From Candidatus Saccharimonadota bacterium (GTDB taxonomy: Bacteria; Patescibacteriota; Saccharimonadia; Saccharimonadales; Saccharimonadaceae), in assembly GCA_017405265.1 (NCBI GenBank), contig JAFRAS010000005.1:1-64000 (forward strand): DNA of 64,000 nucleotides. Reading direction: 5' to 3'. A program made the translations under genes and the position numbers. The notes beneath the pieces are model-generated. The model ran no database searches. It saw only the letters and a list, made by a program, of their open reading frames with translations, and was not told the origin of the DNA. The first letter of the stretch is position 1; each line of letters begins with the position of its first letter. This document shows positions 57,597-64,000 of the stretch, piece after piece.

Positions 57597-58199
57597 ATGA
57601 TAATTGAGCTTTCTCGTTTACTCCAAACCAGGGTCTTGAGCCTCCAGCTCGGCGGCCCCATCGGGGAAGTAACGGATGCCATCGTTGACCACGAAAACCT
57701 GAAAATCCTCGCCCTGCGCCTGCGCGGCCCGATGATTAACGCGAAGTCCGGCGACATCCTGACCGTCGATTCCATCCGCGAATTCGGTAAACTCGGCATT
57801 ATCATAAACTCCGCCGACGACTTAGTTGGCGAAAACGACGTTATCCGTGTTGCGGACATTTTGAAACTCCAATTTTCTCTCATCGGTCTCAAGGCTCTCA
57901 CGAAGCGCGGCACGAAACTCGGCACCGTTACCTCTTATCATCTCGAGACTAATTCCATGATGGTAAAAGACCTCATCGTGAAACGCCGCGGTTTTAAAGC
58001 CATCTCCGACCCCGAACTCTTCATCCCCCGTTCCGAAATCGTCGAAATTAACGATTACGAAGTTATTGTGAAAGACGAAGAAGCGAAGATAAAGGTGAAG
58101 GCCGAAAAAGAAAATTTCATTCCTGATTTTGTGAATCCATTTCGCGAAGCAAATTTCGCGCCAGCTCAAACTCAAACCCCTGGCGGCAAAGATAACTAA
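57597..58199 (+). CDS. PRC-barrel domain protein
   Basis: 200 residues with two PRC-barrel units (about 8-80: VLSLQLGGPIGEVTDAIVD; about 92-165: ALTKRGTKLGTVTSYHL ... FIPRSEIVEINDYEVIV). PRC barrels occur in RimM and photosynthetic reaction centres and usually mediate protein or RNA contacts. There is no catalytic motif. Its last 83 bases overlap the convergent recX gene. Confidence 0.8.
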   Translation: MIIELSRLLQTRVLSLQLGGPIGEVTDAIVDHENLKILALRLRGPMINAKSGDILTVDSIREFGKLGIIINSADDLVGENDVIRVADILKLQFSLIGLKALTKRGTKLGTVTSYHLETNSMMVKDLIVKRRGFKAISDPELFIPRSEIVEINDYEVIVKDEEAKIKVKAEKENFIPDFVNPFREANFAPAQTQTPGGKDN

Positions 58200-59004
58200 T
58201 CATCTTATTGTCGTCGGGGTATTTTCGGCGCTTTTTTAATATAATCTTTTTTATTTCTTCCTCGTCGCTCCGCTCGCTCCCCGAAAAAACCTCCGAAACG
58301 ACGCTTTTTTCAATCCCTTTTTTCGCGAGCTCAAGCTTCAATTTTCGCCGCGAAATCCCCTTTTTTGTCGCCCGGTTCTCGATGTAAAATTTAGAAAAAG
58401 CCACGTCGTCCACGAGCCCCACTTTTCTTAACTTCTCTATAATTTTCTCTTGCATCTCCCGCCCGAAATTCGGCGCTGGCTTAGTCGGTAAATTCGTGCG
58501 ATAAAATCGCGTATATTCCGCCCGGTTGTCCTGCGTCCAGTCTTTTTCTTTTAACTTTTGATTTTTCTCACGTGTCTCTTCGCGGATTTTTTTCACTTTT
58601 TCGCGGTATTCTGGGTCATTTTTGAGTCGCGCGAGAAATTCGTCATATCTCCGATTCTCAATCTCGCGTTTTTTACGTTTCTGCTCGAGGTAGTCGCGAA
58701 TTTCGCGCTCCGACCTCGGTCTCGCGAGCGCCCAGACGAGCGTCGTTTCGTATAATTTTCCAAATTCCGACAGCGATTGGAGCGCGTCTCGTCTCTCCGA
58801 AGAAATTTCGCTCCCGACCTTCAATTTCTCGTCCACCACCTCTGATATCGTGAGCGAAAACGCGAACTTTTGGTCGAGAAAAACGTTCACCCTCTCCTTA
58901 TTCTTGAGGGCCGGTTTGAGCTCGGTCACCACAAAAAAGCCGGCGGACTCCTCGTCCTGCCCCGGCTTTTCCGAAAATTCCTCGCTATTGCTGATTATTT
59001 TCAT
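58117..59004 (-). CDS. recX: Recombination regulator RecX
   Basis: Binds RecA filaments and restrains recombination. The N-terminus ([18 protein letters not shown]) matches the RecX beginning; the RecX three-helix repeats occur at about 105-130 ([19 protein letters not shown]), 210-250 ([35 protein letters not shown]) and 265-292 ([22 protein letters not shown]). A charged, roughly 70-residue insertion lies between the first and second repeats. 295 aa is longer than most RecX. It overlaps the recA 3' end by 20 bases, so it is coupled to recA. Confidence 0.9.
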   Translation of the reverse strand: MKIISNSEEFSEKPGQDEESAGFFVVTELKPALKNKERVNVFLDQKFAFSLTISEVVDEKLKVGSEISSERRDALQSLSEFGKLYETTLVWALARPRSEREIRDYLEQKRKKREIENRRYDEFLARLKNDPEYREKVKKIREETREKNQKLKEKDWTQDNRAEYTRFYRTNLPTKPAPNFGREMQEKIIEKLRKVGLVDDVAFSKFYIENRATKKGISRRKLKLELAKKGIEKSVVSEVFSGSERSDEEEIKKIILKKRRKYPDDNKMISYLCRQGFEFELARNLLREMDSQNQE

Positions 59005-60019
59005 TTAATGCTTTGTCGCGCACTTCTTTTTCGATTTTTTTCATCACTTCGGGCTTCTCGCGGAAGAGTTTTTTCACCGCTTCGCGTCCCTGGCCGAGCG
59101 TCTCGCCGCCATATTTGAAGAACGCACCCGCCTTCTCAACCACGCCATATTGCACGCCAAGGTCGAGAATGTCACCAGTCTTACTAATACCCTCATTATA
59201 CATAATGTCGAACTCAGCCGTGCGGAACGGCGCCGCGATTTTATTCTTCACAATCTTAATCTTCGTGCGGTTGCCAGTGATATTGTCGCCCTCTTTAATC
59301 TGCCCAATCCGGCGAATGTCAATCCTGACCGAAGCATAAAACTTCAACGCGTTTCCGCCGGTCGTGGTCTCCGGATTTCCGAACATCACACCAATCTTCA
59401 TCCGAATCTGGTTGATAAAGATAACCGTAGCCTTACTCTTGCTGATAATACCAGTGAGTTTTCGCATCGCTTGCGACATCAAGCGTGCCTGGAGTCCCAT
59501 CTGCGCATCACCCATATCGCCATCAATTTCGGCCTGCGGCACGAGCGCCGCCACCGAATCCACCACGATAAGATCCACCGCCCCGGAACGCACCAGTGTC
59601 TCACAAATTTCGAGTGCCGACTCGCCGTTGTCCGGTTGCGAAATCAACAAATTCGCCGTATTAACTCCAATTTTCTTCGCATAAGCCGGGTCGAGCGCGT
59701 GCTCCGCATCAATAAACGCGGCCTGCCCGCCCTGTTTCTGGATTTCGGCAATCGCGTGAAGCGCCAAGGTGGTTTTTCCGGACGACTCCGGACCATAAAT
59801 CTCAATAATTCGCCCCTTGGGGTATCCTCCGCCGAGCGCAAGGTCGAGCGACAGCGAACCCGAGGGAAGCAACTCGACATCCATTTTTGGCGTATCTCCG
59901 AGTTTCATAATCGACCCGTCCCCGAATTGTTTCGTAATCTGCGCCATCGCGAGTTTCAGCGCCTCATTTTTACCGCTATCAACTTTCTCTTTTGGCGTAT
60001 CTTCTGCTTTCTTTGCCAT
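58985..60019 (-). CDS. recA: Recombinase RecA
   Basis: DNA strand exchange and SOS coprotease. [15 protein letters not shown] (Walker A, about 69-83), [58 protein letters not shown] and [19 protein letters not shown] match RecA throughout. 344 aa. AAGGAG before the ATG; TATAAT at 60043-60038 gives a leader of about 11-12 bases. No LexA box is evident upstream. Confidence 0.98.
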   Translation of the reverse strand: MAKKAEDTPKEKVDSGKNEALKLAMAQITKQFGDGSIMKLGDTPKMDVELLPSGSLSLDLALGGGYPKGRIIEIYGPESSGKTTLALHAIAEIQKQGGQAAFIDAEHALDPAYAKKIGVNTANLLISQPDNGESALEICETLVRSGAVDLIVVDSVAALVPQAEIDGDMGDAQMGLQARLMSQAMRKLTGIISKSKATVIFINQIRMKIGVMFGNPETTTGGNALKFYASVRIDIRRIGQIKEGDNITGNRTKIKIVKNKIAAPFRTAEFDIMYNEGISKTGDILDLGVQYGVVEKAGAFFKYGGETLGQGREAVKKLFREKPEVMKKIEKEVRDKALNENNQQ

Positions 60020-60037
60020 ATCACTCCTTTTGATTTA

Positions 60038-60043
60038 ATTATA
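60038..60043 (-). promoter_or_regulatory. recA-recX -10 box
   Basis: TATAAT on the minus strand with a leader that carries AAGGAG. The 60044-60133 stretch upstream shows nothing else. Confidence 0.65.
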
Positions 60044-60133
60044 CCCCAACTCGGCGAATTTGGAGCTTTAATTCCATCTTACACGACCAACCCCGCCCCC
60101 GCAAGCACAACTACAATAATAATCTGTTAATTA

Positions 60134-60427
60134 TTACTTTTTCGTTGACTTTTTCTTGGCGACCGTAGTCTTTTTTGTTACCGGCTTAGCCGTTTTCGCG
60201 CCTGTTGCTTTTTTCACTGCCGTCGCCTTTTTGGCCGCCGCGCGCTCGATTTTCTTCCCCTCGGAACTCGCTTTCTTCGCCACTTTTTTCGCGCTCCGCT
60301 TGATATCAGCCTGCGTCGCCTTCCCAGATTTCGGCGCATTCAAAACCCCCGCCACTGCCCCAATCGCGCCCCCGATCAGTGCCCCGATTAAAAATCCATT
60401 TTTCTTACTTTTTGTCTTTTTTGCCAT
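60134..60427 (-). CDS. YtxH-like protein with Lys/Ala-rich tail
   Basis: 97 residues: a Gly-rich hydrophobic helix (about 11-29, FLIGALIGGAIGAVAGVL) with the YtxH-like step NAPKSGKAT, then a tail of K/A repeats resembling histone H1-type segments that could bind nucleic acid. It overlaps the upstream gene by 23 bases with AAAGGAG inside it, so translation is coupled. The name is by pattern only. Confidence 0.65.
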   Translation of the reverse strand: MAKKTKSKKNGFLIGALIGGAIGAVAGVLNAPKSGKATQADIKRSAKKVAKKASSEGKKIERAAAKKATAVKKATGAKTAKPVTKKTTVAKKKSTKK

Positions 60428-60677
60428 TTTGGGCTCCTTTCATATTATCCACCATTTTTTCCGAAAAAGCCTGCACTACTCCCCCAACCGAGGTCAACCC
60501 CTTGACATTTTCCGCAATGTCTCCGGCCTTGTCCGCAACATACGCCCCCTTCTCGACCACTTTCTGCGTCTCTTTAACCAGCCCAATTAACTTTACTAAA
60601 AACACAATCCCGACCACCAAAAATACCAGTAGCGTGATTGCGAGAATAACCATAATAATCCATTCAGCAATGCTCAT
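60405..60677 (-). CDS. DUF948/YtxG-like small membrane protein
   Basis: 90 residues: one N-terminal helix (about 5-32) and an amphipathic heptad-type helix (ETQKVVEKGAYVADKAGDIAENVKGL). The pattern and the YtxH-like neighbour resemble Bacillus YtxG-YtxH general-stress proteins. It starts at ATG 60677; an upstream ATG lies before the -10 box. Confidence 0.65.
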   Translation of the reverse strand: MSIAEWIIMVILAITLLVFLVVGIVFLVKLIGLVKETQKVVEKGAYVADKAGDIAENVKGLTSVGGVVQAFSEKMVDNMKGAQNGKKDKK

Positions 60678-60683
60678 GCTTTC

Positions 60684-60689
60684 ATTATA
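60684..60689 (-). promoter_or_regulatory. YtxG/H-like operon -10 box, leaderless
   Basis: TGG-TATAAT on the minus strand ends 6 bases before ATG 60677. Confidence 0.75.
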
Positions 60690-60710
60690 CCACACGCCGA
60701 AAATCTGTGC

Positions 60711-60716
60711 TATAAT
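60711..60716 (+). promoter_or_regulatory. galU -10 box
   Basis: TGC-TATAAT; the leader of about 16 bases includes AAAGGAG before ATG 60740. Confidence 0.7.
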
Positions 60717-60739
60717 AATTCCATTAAAAAGGAGTTTTT

Positions 60740-61615
60740 ATGTATAAAAAACCGACAAAGGCGATTATTACCGACGCTGGCTTTGCCTCGCGTTACCTCC
60801 CCATCACCAAGACCATCCCGAAAGGCATGCTCCCCATCGGCGCGAAACCGATTATGCAATACGTAGTTGAAGAATGTGCCGAAGCCGGCATCGAAGAAAT
60901 CATTATCGTCGCTACGAAAGACGGCCAACCAATCTACGACGACTATTTCCACAACTCCGTCCCCCATATCGAAAAACAACTCGCTTCCCAGGGCAAGCAA
61001 GACCGCTTTAAGCCTGTGAAAGAAGTCTTGAACCTCCCAAAAATCACCGTCATCACCCAAAACCCCGATCTCCCTTATGGCAACGGCTCCCCCATCGCCA
61101 CCGCCAGGGAATATATCAACGATGACGAGGCCTTCGTGGTGCTCTACTCTGACGACGTCGTTTTCGGCTCTTCCGACGTCCGCACCCTAATCGACTCTTA
61201 CGAGTCCCACCCCGACGCGAAAGCCATCATCATCTCTCAAGAAATGCCGAGAGAAGTTTTGAATAAATACGGCATCATCCGCCTCGAAGACGAAGAAAAG
61301 AAAACCTTAAAAAATATCGTCGAAAAACCCGCGATTGAAGACGCTCCCTCGAACCTCACTTCCTACGGTCGCTACCTCCTAACCCCGGAAGTTTTCCCCT
61401 ATCTCGACCCGAAAAATATCGGTCTCGATAACGAACTCTGGACGGTTGACGCCATCACTCGCCTGACCGCCGACGGCCCAGTTTACGTCGAAAAAACCCG
61501 CGGCGAATGGATGACCACGGGCGACCCGAAGAATTACTTCATGGCTCACCTAAAATACGTCCTCGACCACGAAGAATACGCCGACGACACCCGCGAATTC
61601 ATCGGAAAACACTAA
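60740..61615 (+). CDS. galU: UTP-glucose-1-phosphate uridylyltransferase-like enzyme
   Basis: Nucleotidyltransferase that makes UDP-glucose or a similar NDP-sugar for envelope glycans. The start TKAIITDAGFASRYLPITKTIPKGMLPI aligns with the GalU motif AAGxGTRFLPATKxxPKEMLP: the GxGTR loop is changed to AGFASR while the catalytic Lys in PKGMLP stays. VVLYSDDV (Asp metal site), IVEKP and GEWMTTGDPKNYFMAH follow. 291 aa. The changed loop may alter base or sugar choice, so UDP-glucose specificity is not certain. Confidence 0.85.
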   Translation: MYKKPTKAIITDAGFASRYLPITKTIPKGMLPIGAKPIMQYVVEECAEAGIEEIIIVATKDGQPIYDDYFHNSVPHIEKQLASQGKQDRFKPVKEVLNLPKITVITQNPDLPYGNGSPIATAREYINDDEAFVVLYSDDVVFGSSDVRTLIDSYESHPDAKAIIISQEMPREVLNKYGIIRLEDEEKKTLKNIVEKPAIEDAPSNLTSYGRYLLTPEVFPYLDPKNIGLDNELWTVDAITRLTADGPVYVEKTRGEWMTTGDPKNYFMAHLKYVLDHEEYADDTREFIGKH

Positions 61616-61626
61616 AAACGCCAGGG

Positions 61627-61654
61627 AAATAGGGCTGAGCCAGCCCTATTTTTT
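61627..61654 (+). terminator. galU terminator
   Basis: Ten-base stem AATAGGGCTG/CAGCCCTATT with an AGC loop and a T run. It overlaps the stop codon of the convergent DUF308 gene. Confidence 0.9.
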
Positions 61655-62224
61655 CCTCCGCGCCTCTTTTCTTGCAATCGAATCTTCGATTTTCTGATTT
61701 TTGTTGTGAACCCCGTAGATTAAATTCGCCTCCCCGATAAGAATAAGATACGCCCCGAAAAATTGCATCCCAAAACTGTCCACGTTAAAAATCGCCGCCG
61801 CCGTGACGCAGCCAAAAATGCCGGACAGAAGCCAGATAAACCGGTCCGTCGGGTCGATAGTCGTTTTGAACGCAATAATAAGCTCGAAGATTCCGCGAAT
61901 CGCCGTGTAGCTCGCCGCAATAATATACCACGCATTATCAGTGCTATTGTTTAAAACCAGCATCATCGCGATCGCCACCGCCGCCTCGAACACCGCCGTA
62001 ATAATCGACACTCCCCACCCCTCTTTCCGGTGCGCTCTGAAAATCGCAATGAAAAAATCTATTACCGCAATCAGCAATAGATAAACCATAGTCGTAATTT
62101 TTAGCAACTCCGTGTCGCCCCCACGATAAAACAATAACAGCATCCCAATCAGCGTCCCGACGACCCCCCGAATAATATAAATCAACCAATGAACGTCGAT
62201 ATATGAGCGTTTGATGTGTGCCAT
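61646..62224 (-). CDS. HdeD/DUF308-family membrane protein
   Basis: 192 residues, six helices in pairs (about 14-34, 42-62, 73-92, 98-118, 127-146, 150-172) with the DUF308 pattern IIRGVVGTLIGMLLL and AIRGIFELIIAF. HdeD gives acid resistance in E. coli; here the function is unknown. tRNA-Gly(GCC) lies 29 bases upstream on the same strand with no terminator, so the gene is probably transcribed through the tRNA. AAGGAC precedes the ATG. Confidence 0.85.
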   Translation of the reverse strand: MAHIKRSYIDVHWLIYIIRGVVGTLIGMLLLFYRGGDTELLKITTMVYLLLIAVIDFFIAIFRAHRKEGWGVSIITAVFEAAVAIAMMLVLNNSTDNAWYIIAASYTAIRGIFELIIAFKTTIDPTDRFIWLLSGIFGCVTAAAIFNVDSFGMQFFGAYLILIGEANLIYGVHNKNQKIEDSIARKEARRKK

Positions 62225-62253
62225 TTTTGTCCTTTTTGTTTTAATTAAAATAC

Positions 62254-62330
62254 TGGTGCGAGCGAAGAGACTCTAACTCTCGACCTCTTCCTTGGCAAGG
62301 AAGCGCTCTAAACAACTGAGCTACGCTCGC
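62254..62330 (-). tRNA. tRNA-Gly(GCC)
   Basis: A 77-nt cloverleaf with CCA. Acceptor GCGAGCG/CGCTCGC, D stem GCTC/GAGC, anticodon stem CTTCC/GGAAG, loop TTGCCAA (GCC), T stem GAGAG/CTCTC-type. Confidence 0.94.
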
Positions 62331-62338
62331 ATAGTCCT

Positions 62339-62344
62339 ATTTTA
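62339..62344 (-). promoter_or_regulatory. tRNA-Gly(GCC)/DUF308 -10 box
   Basis: TGG-TAAAAT on the minus strand 8 bases before the tRNA 5' end, so +1 is at the mature end. Confidence 0.65.
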
Positions 62345-62376
62345 CCACGCCTCTTGCCGAATTTCAAGACTTAAAA

Positions 62377-62382
62377 TATAAT
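62377..62382 (+). promoter_or_regulatory. DUF2974 gene -10 box, leaderless
   Basis: TATAAT ends 7 bases before ATG 62390. Confidence 0.6.
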
Positions 62383-62389
62383 ATAACTT

Positions 62390-63472
62390 ATGGCAAATCT
62401 TTTGGATTATTTGAAGTGGCGTGGCGACCTCCGTTTTTCTCCCGCGCACCCGATTAACGACATCGACGCGATGATTTTTTCGCGCATTTCCTACCTTCCC
62501 TTCAATAAAATCCCCTTCCACCCGAACTCCTCGATTTCCTCCGCCCTAAAAAAGATGCAACCTCTGCCAAAATCTGCCTTCCTGTGGGATAAAGACCGCG
62601 AACTTGTTGACCTGCTCATCGATTCCGAGCGCTTTAAAAATCTCCGCCTCAGTTTCTACCGCCGTGAAAACGACAAAGACGCCGCAAAGCAATTTTCCGC
62701 CATCGCCATCCAATTCTCTCCTCGCGACTTTTTTCTCTCTTTTCTCGGCACCGATGGCACGATTTACGGCTGGCGCGAAGATTTCAATATGTCTCTCGGC
62801 GCCGAAGTTCCCGCCCAGGCCGAGGCGAAAAAGTATCTGAGTGATTTTTACCGTCGCCACCCGCTTTCTTCTCTTTATCTCGGCGGCCACAGCAAAGGCG
62901 GCAACCTCGCCGTCTATTCCGCCGTCACTGCCCCCGACAAAATCCAGCGCCGCATCCGCAAGGTCTATAATTTCGACGGCCCCGGTCTCTCAAAAGAACT
63001 TTTGAGCCAGGACCTCGGTTTCTCGATTTTGCCCCGCATCGATTCCTTCATTCCCCAAGATTCCGTCATCGGCCGCCTGATGGAGCACCGCGAAAAATTC
63101 ACCGTGGTAAAAAGCGTCGCCGAAAATCTCATGGAACATGATATTTACAGTTGGGAGGTCGAGGGAACTGAGCTCATCCGCTCGACCACCTCGAAACGTT
63201 CCGACTTCACCGACCGCACGATTACTCGCTGGCACGAATCTGCGACGGACGAAGAGCGCCAGGTTTTCGTGAGCGTCCTCTTCGACGTCCTCGAAAACAC
63301 CGGCGTCGGCACTCCGATGGACCTGGCGCTGAAGTGGAGCACTTCCGCCCCCGCCCTCGTGAAGTCTTATATGAATATTGACAAAGAACGCCGAAAAATC
63401 ATGACCGCCACCCTGAAAAAACTCGTGAACTCTATTCGCGCCTCCCGCCGCGAAGAAAAGGCCGAAAAATAA
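62390..63472 (+). CDS. DUF2974 alpha/beta-hydrolase (Mbeg1-like)
   Basis: The beginning NLLDYLKWRGDLRFSPAHP and the order of motifs match DUF2974: oxyanion segment FLGTDGTIYGWREDFNM (about 118), nucleophile elbow YLGGHSKGGNLAVY (GHSKG, Ser about 168), NFDGPG, and a C-terminal His region (LMEHDIYSWEV). It is probably a lipase or esterase acting on lipids or peptides; the substrate is not known. Its stop overlaps the next ATG (TAATG), so the two genes act as a unit. Confidence 0.85.
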   Translation: MANLLDYLKWRGDLRFSPAHPINDIDAMIFSRISYLPFNKIPFHPNSSISSALKKMQPLPKSAFLWDKDRELVDLLIDSERFKNLRLSFYRRENDKDAAKQFSAIAIQFSPRDFFLSFLGTDGTIYGWREDFNMSLGAEVPAQAEAKKYLSDFYRRHPLSSLYLGGHSKGGNLAVYSAVTAPDKIQRRIRKVYNFDGPGLSKELLSQDLGFSILPRIDSFIPQDSVIGRLMEHREKFTVVKSVAENLMEHDIYSWEVEGTELIRSTTSKRSDFTDRTITRWHESATDEERQVFVSVLFDVLENTGVGTPMDLALKWSTSAPALVKSYMNIDKERRKIMTATLKKLVNSIRASRREEKAEK

Positions 63473-63912
63473 TGTGGAAAATCCTCCGTCGTTTTCTGAT
63501 TATCCTCGGCGTCGTTATGGTCGTCGCGACCATTGTGAATCCCGGCTGGTGGCACGCCAAGGTCGTCCCGCCCTGGCCCACGGAATATGATTGCACCGCC
63601 ATCGAAGCCGAGATTAAAAAATACGATTGGGACACCGAGACCGCGACGGCCGTGATGAAAGCCGAAAGCTCTTGCAAGTCCGATAACGTCGGCGACACCG
63701 ACCTGATTTACGAAATTAACGGCAAAAAGTATGGCTACAGCGTCGGCGCTTTCCAGATTCGTATTCTCGAGGGGCGCGAGCTCTGCGACAGTTTCGATAT
63801 TGAGATGAATGTGCGCTGCGCCTACGAAATCTATTCTCGTTCTGGCTGGACCGCCTGGTCAATGTATAGCAATGGTCGCTACGAAAAGTTCCTCTGGCAC
63901 AAATTGTTTTGA
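63472..63912 (+). CDS. Lysozyme-like (SLT/transglycosylase) exported protein
   Basis: 146 residues. N-terminal helix (about 7-24, uncleaved anchor or signal), then a lysozyme-like fold: catalytic Glu in AVMKAESSC, YGYSVGAFQIRI, and the closing NVRCAYEIYSRSGWTAWSMYSNGRY typical of SLT/phage lysozyme-like domains. Four Cys (about 42, 69, 105, 116) could make disulfides outside the cell. It could remodel the cell's own wall or cut into a host's wall, which would suit an epibiont; that is inference. Confidence 0.85.
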   Translation: MWKILRRFLIILGVVMVVATIVNPGWWHAKVVPPWPTEYDCTAIEAEIKKYDWDTETATAVMKAESSCKSDNVGDTDLIYEINGKKYGYSVGAFQIRILEGRELCDSFDIEMNVRCAYEIYSRSGWTAWSMYSNGRYEKFLWHKLF

Positions 63913-63931
63913 CAAATTCGCGTCTTTGCGG

Positions 63932-63937
63932 TATAAT
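63932..63937 (+). promoter_or_regulatory. tRNA-Val -10 box
   Basis: GCGG-TATAAT, 8 bases before the tRNA. Confidence 0.65.
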
Positions 63938-63945
63938 GAAACTAC

Positions 63946-64000
63946 GGGCGGTTAGCTCAGTTGGCTAGAGCGCGTCTTTGACGTAGACGAGGTCAGAGGT
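63946..64000 (+). tRNA. tRNA-Val(GAC), cut by the window end
   Basis: 5' acceptor GGGCGGT, D stem GCTC/GAGC, anticodon stem CGTCT/AGACG with loop TTGACGT (GAC). The T arm and 3' end lie beyond the window. Confidence 0.88.

Noticed and set aside
1-64000. UGA recoded as glycine, as in SR1/Gracilibacteria
   Set aside because: TGA ends several genes at their proper family length (for example ruvB and the phosphoketolase N-half) and does not occur inside conserved proteins.

Overview
The window looks like a piece of a small, streamlined bacterial chromosome from the Candidate Phyla Radiation (Patescibacteria), most probably Saccharibacteria (TM7). The call is an inference from gene content: many short intergenic gaps, RNase Y, YebC, HrcA/GrpE, a membrane pyrophosphatase, a type IV pilus ATPase, a FAD-linked oxidase, a membrane-anchored Clp-like ATPase, a phosphoketolase beside Pgi and TpiA, and no biosynthetic operons. 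TGA is used as a normal stop (for example in ruvB), so the UGA-Gly code of other CPR lineages does not apply. There are no insertion sequences, CRISPR arrays, rRNA genes or integrases.

Layout. 0.0-6.2 kb: a fragment of a secreted-type protein, tRNA-Arg, rpsG-rpsL, trigger factor, a pseudo-DHH protein with a proline-rich tail, and rpsJ-rpsP-khpA. 6.2-17.4 kb: FAD oxidase, membrane and surface genes (sortase, PEGA-domain and DUF4367-like proteins), tsaE-tsaB, two zinc-ribbon membrane proteins (one a PrsW-type protease) and rny. 17.4-22.4 kb: three tRNA-Pro genes running into yebC, tyrS, tRNA-Leu and a P2-type cation ATPase. 22.4-30.8 kb: a HerA-like ATPase, a two-gene membrane Clp unit, hppA, then an accessory islet with tRNA-Lys, arrays of perfect hairpins, an unrecognised gene and a pseudo-carboxypeptidase. 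30.8-42 kb: lepA, rarA, pilB with a surface protein, a class A penicillin-binding protein, a PIN-TRAM protein and a flavoprotein lacking its disulfide. 42-51.5 kb: mnmA-cysteine desulfurase (tRNA thiolation), grpE-hrcA under a CIRCE-like operator, and an operon of an SPFH protein, a YdjG-like protein and a phosphoketolase split into two genes. 51.5-64 kb: pgi-ruvB, a DMT transporter, tpiA, tRNA-His/Gly-nusA, a PRC-barrel protein, recX-recA, a YtxG/YtxH-like pair, galU, tRNA-Gly with a DUF308 protein, a DUF2974 hydrolase with a lysozyme-like protein, and part of tRNA-Val.

Two regulatory habits stand out. First, most first genes of transcription units carry an (extended) -10 box, TGnTATAAT or TGnTAAAAT, that ends 6-7 bases before the start codon, so the start codon itself should be +1 (leaderless mRNA). 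Internal operon genes, and genes with a real leader, carry a clear AGGAG-type Shine-Dalgarno instead. This rule corrects several start codons here. Second, tRNA genes are often transcribed directly into a downstream protein gene (tRNA-Pro x3-yebC, tRNA-His-Gly-nusA, tRNA-Gly-DUF308).

The strongest unusual signals are the perfectly paired four-way-junction element beside tRNA-Lys, the uniform leaderless promoter spacing, the split two-gene phosphoketolase, the tRNA-Pro/yebC unit, and a run of proteins that keep an enzyme fold but lack its catalytic residues (VanY-like, DHH-like, flavoprotein disulfide reductase-like, Clp D1).
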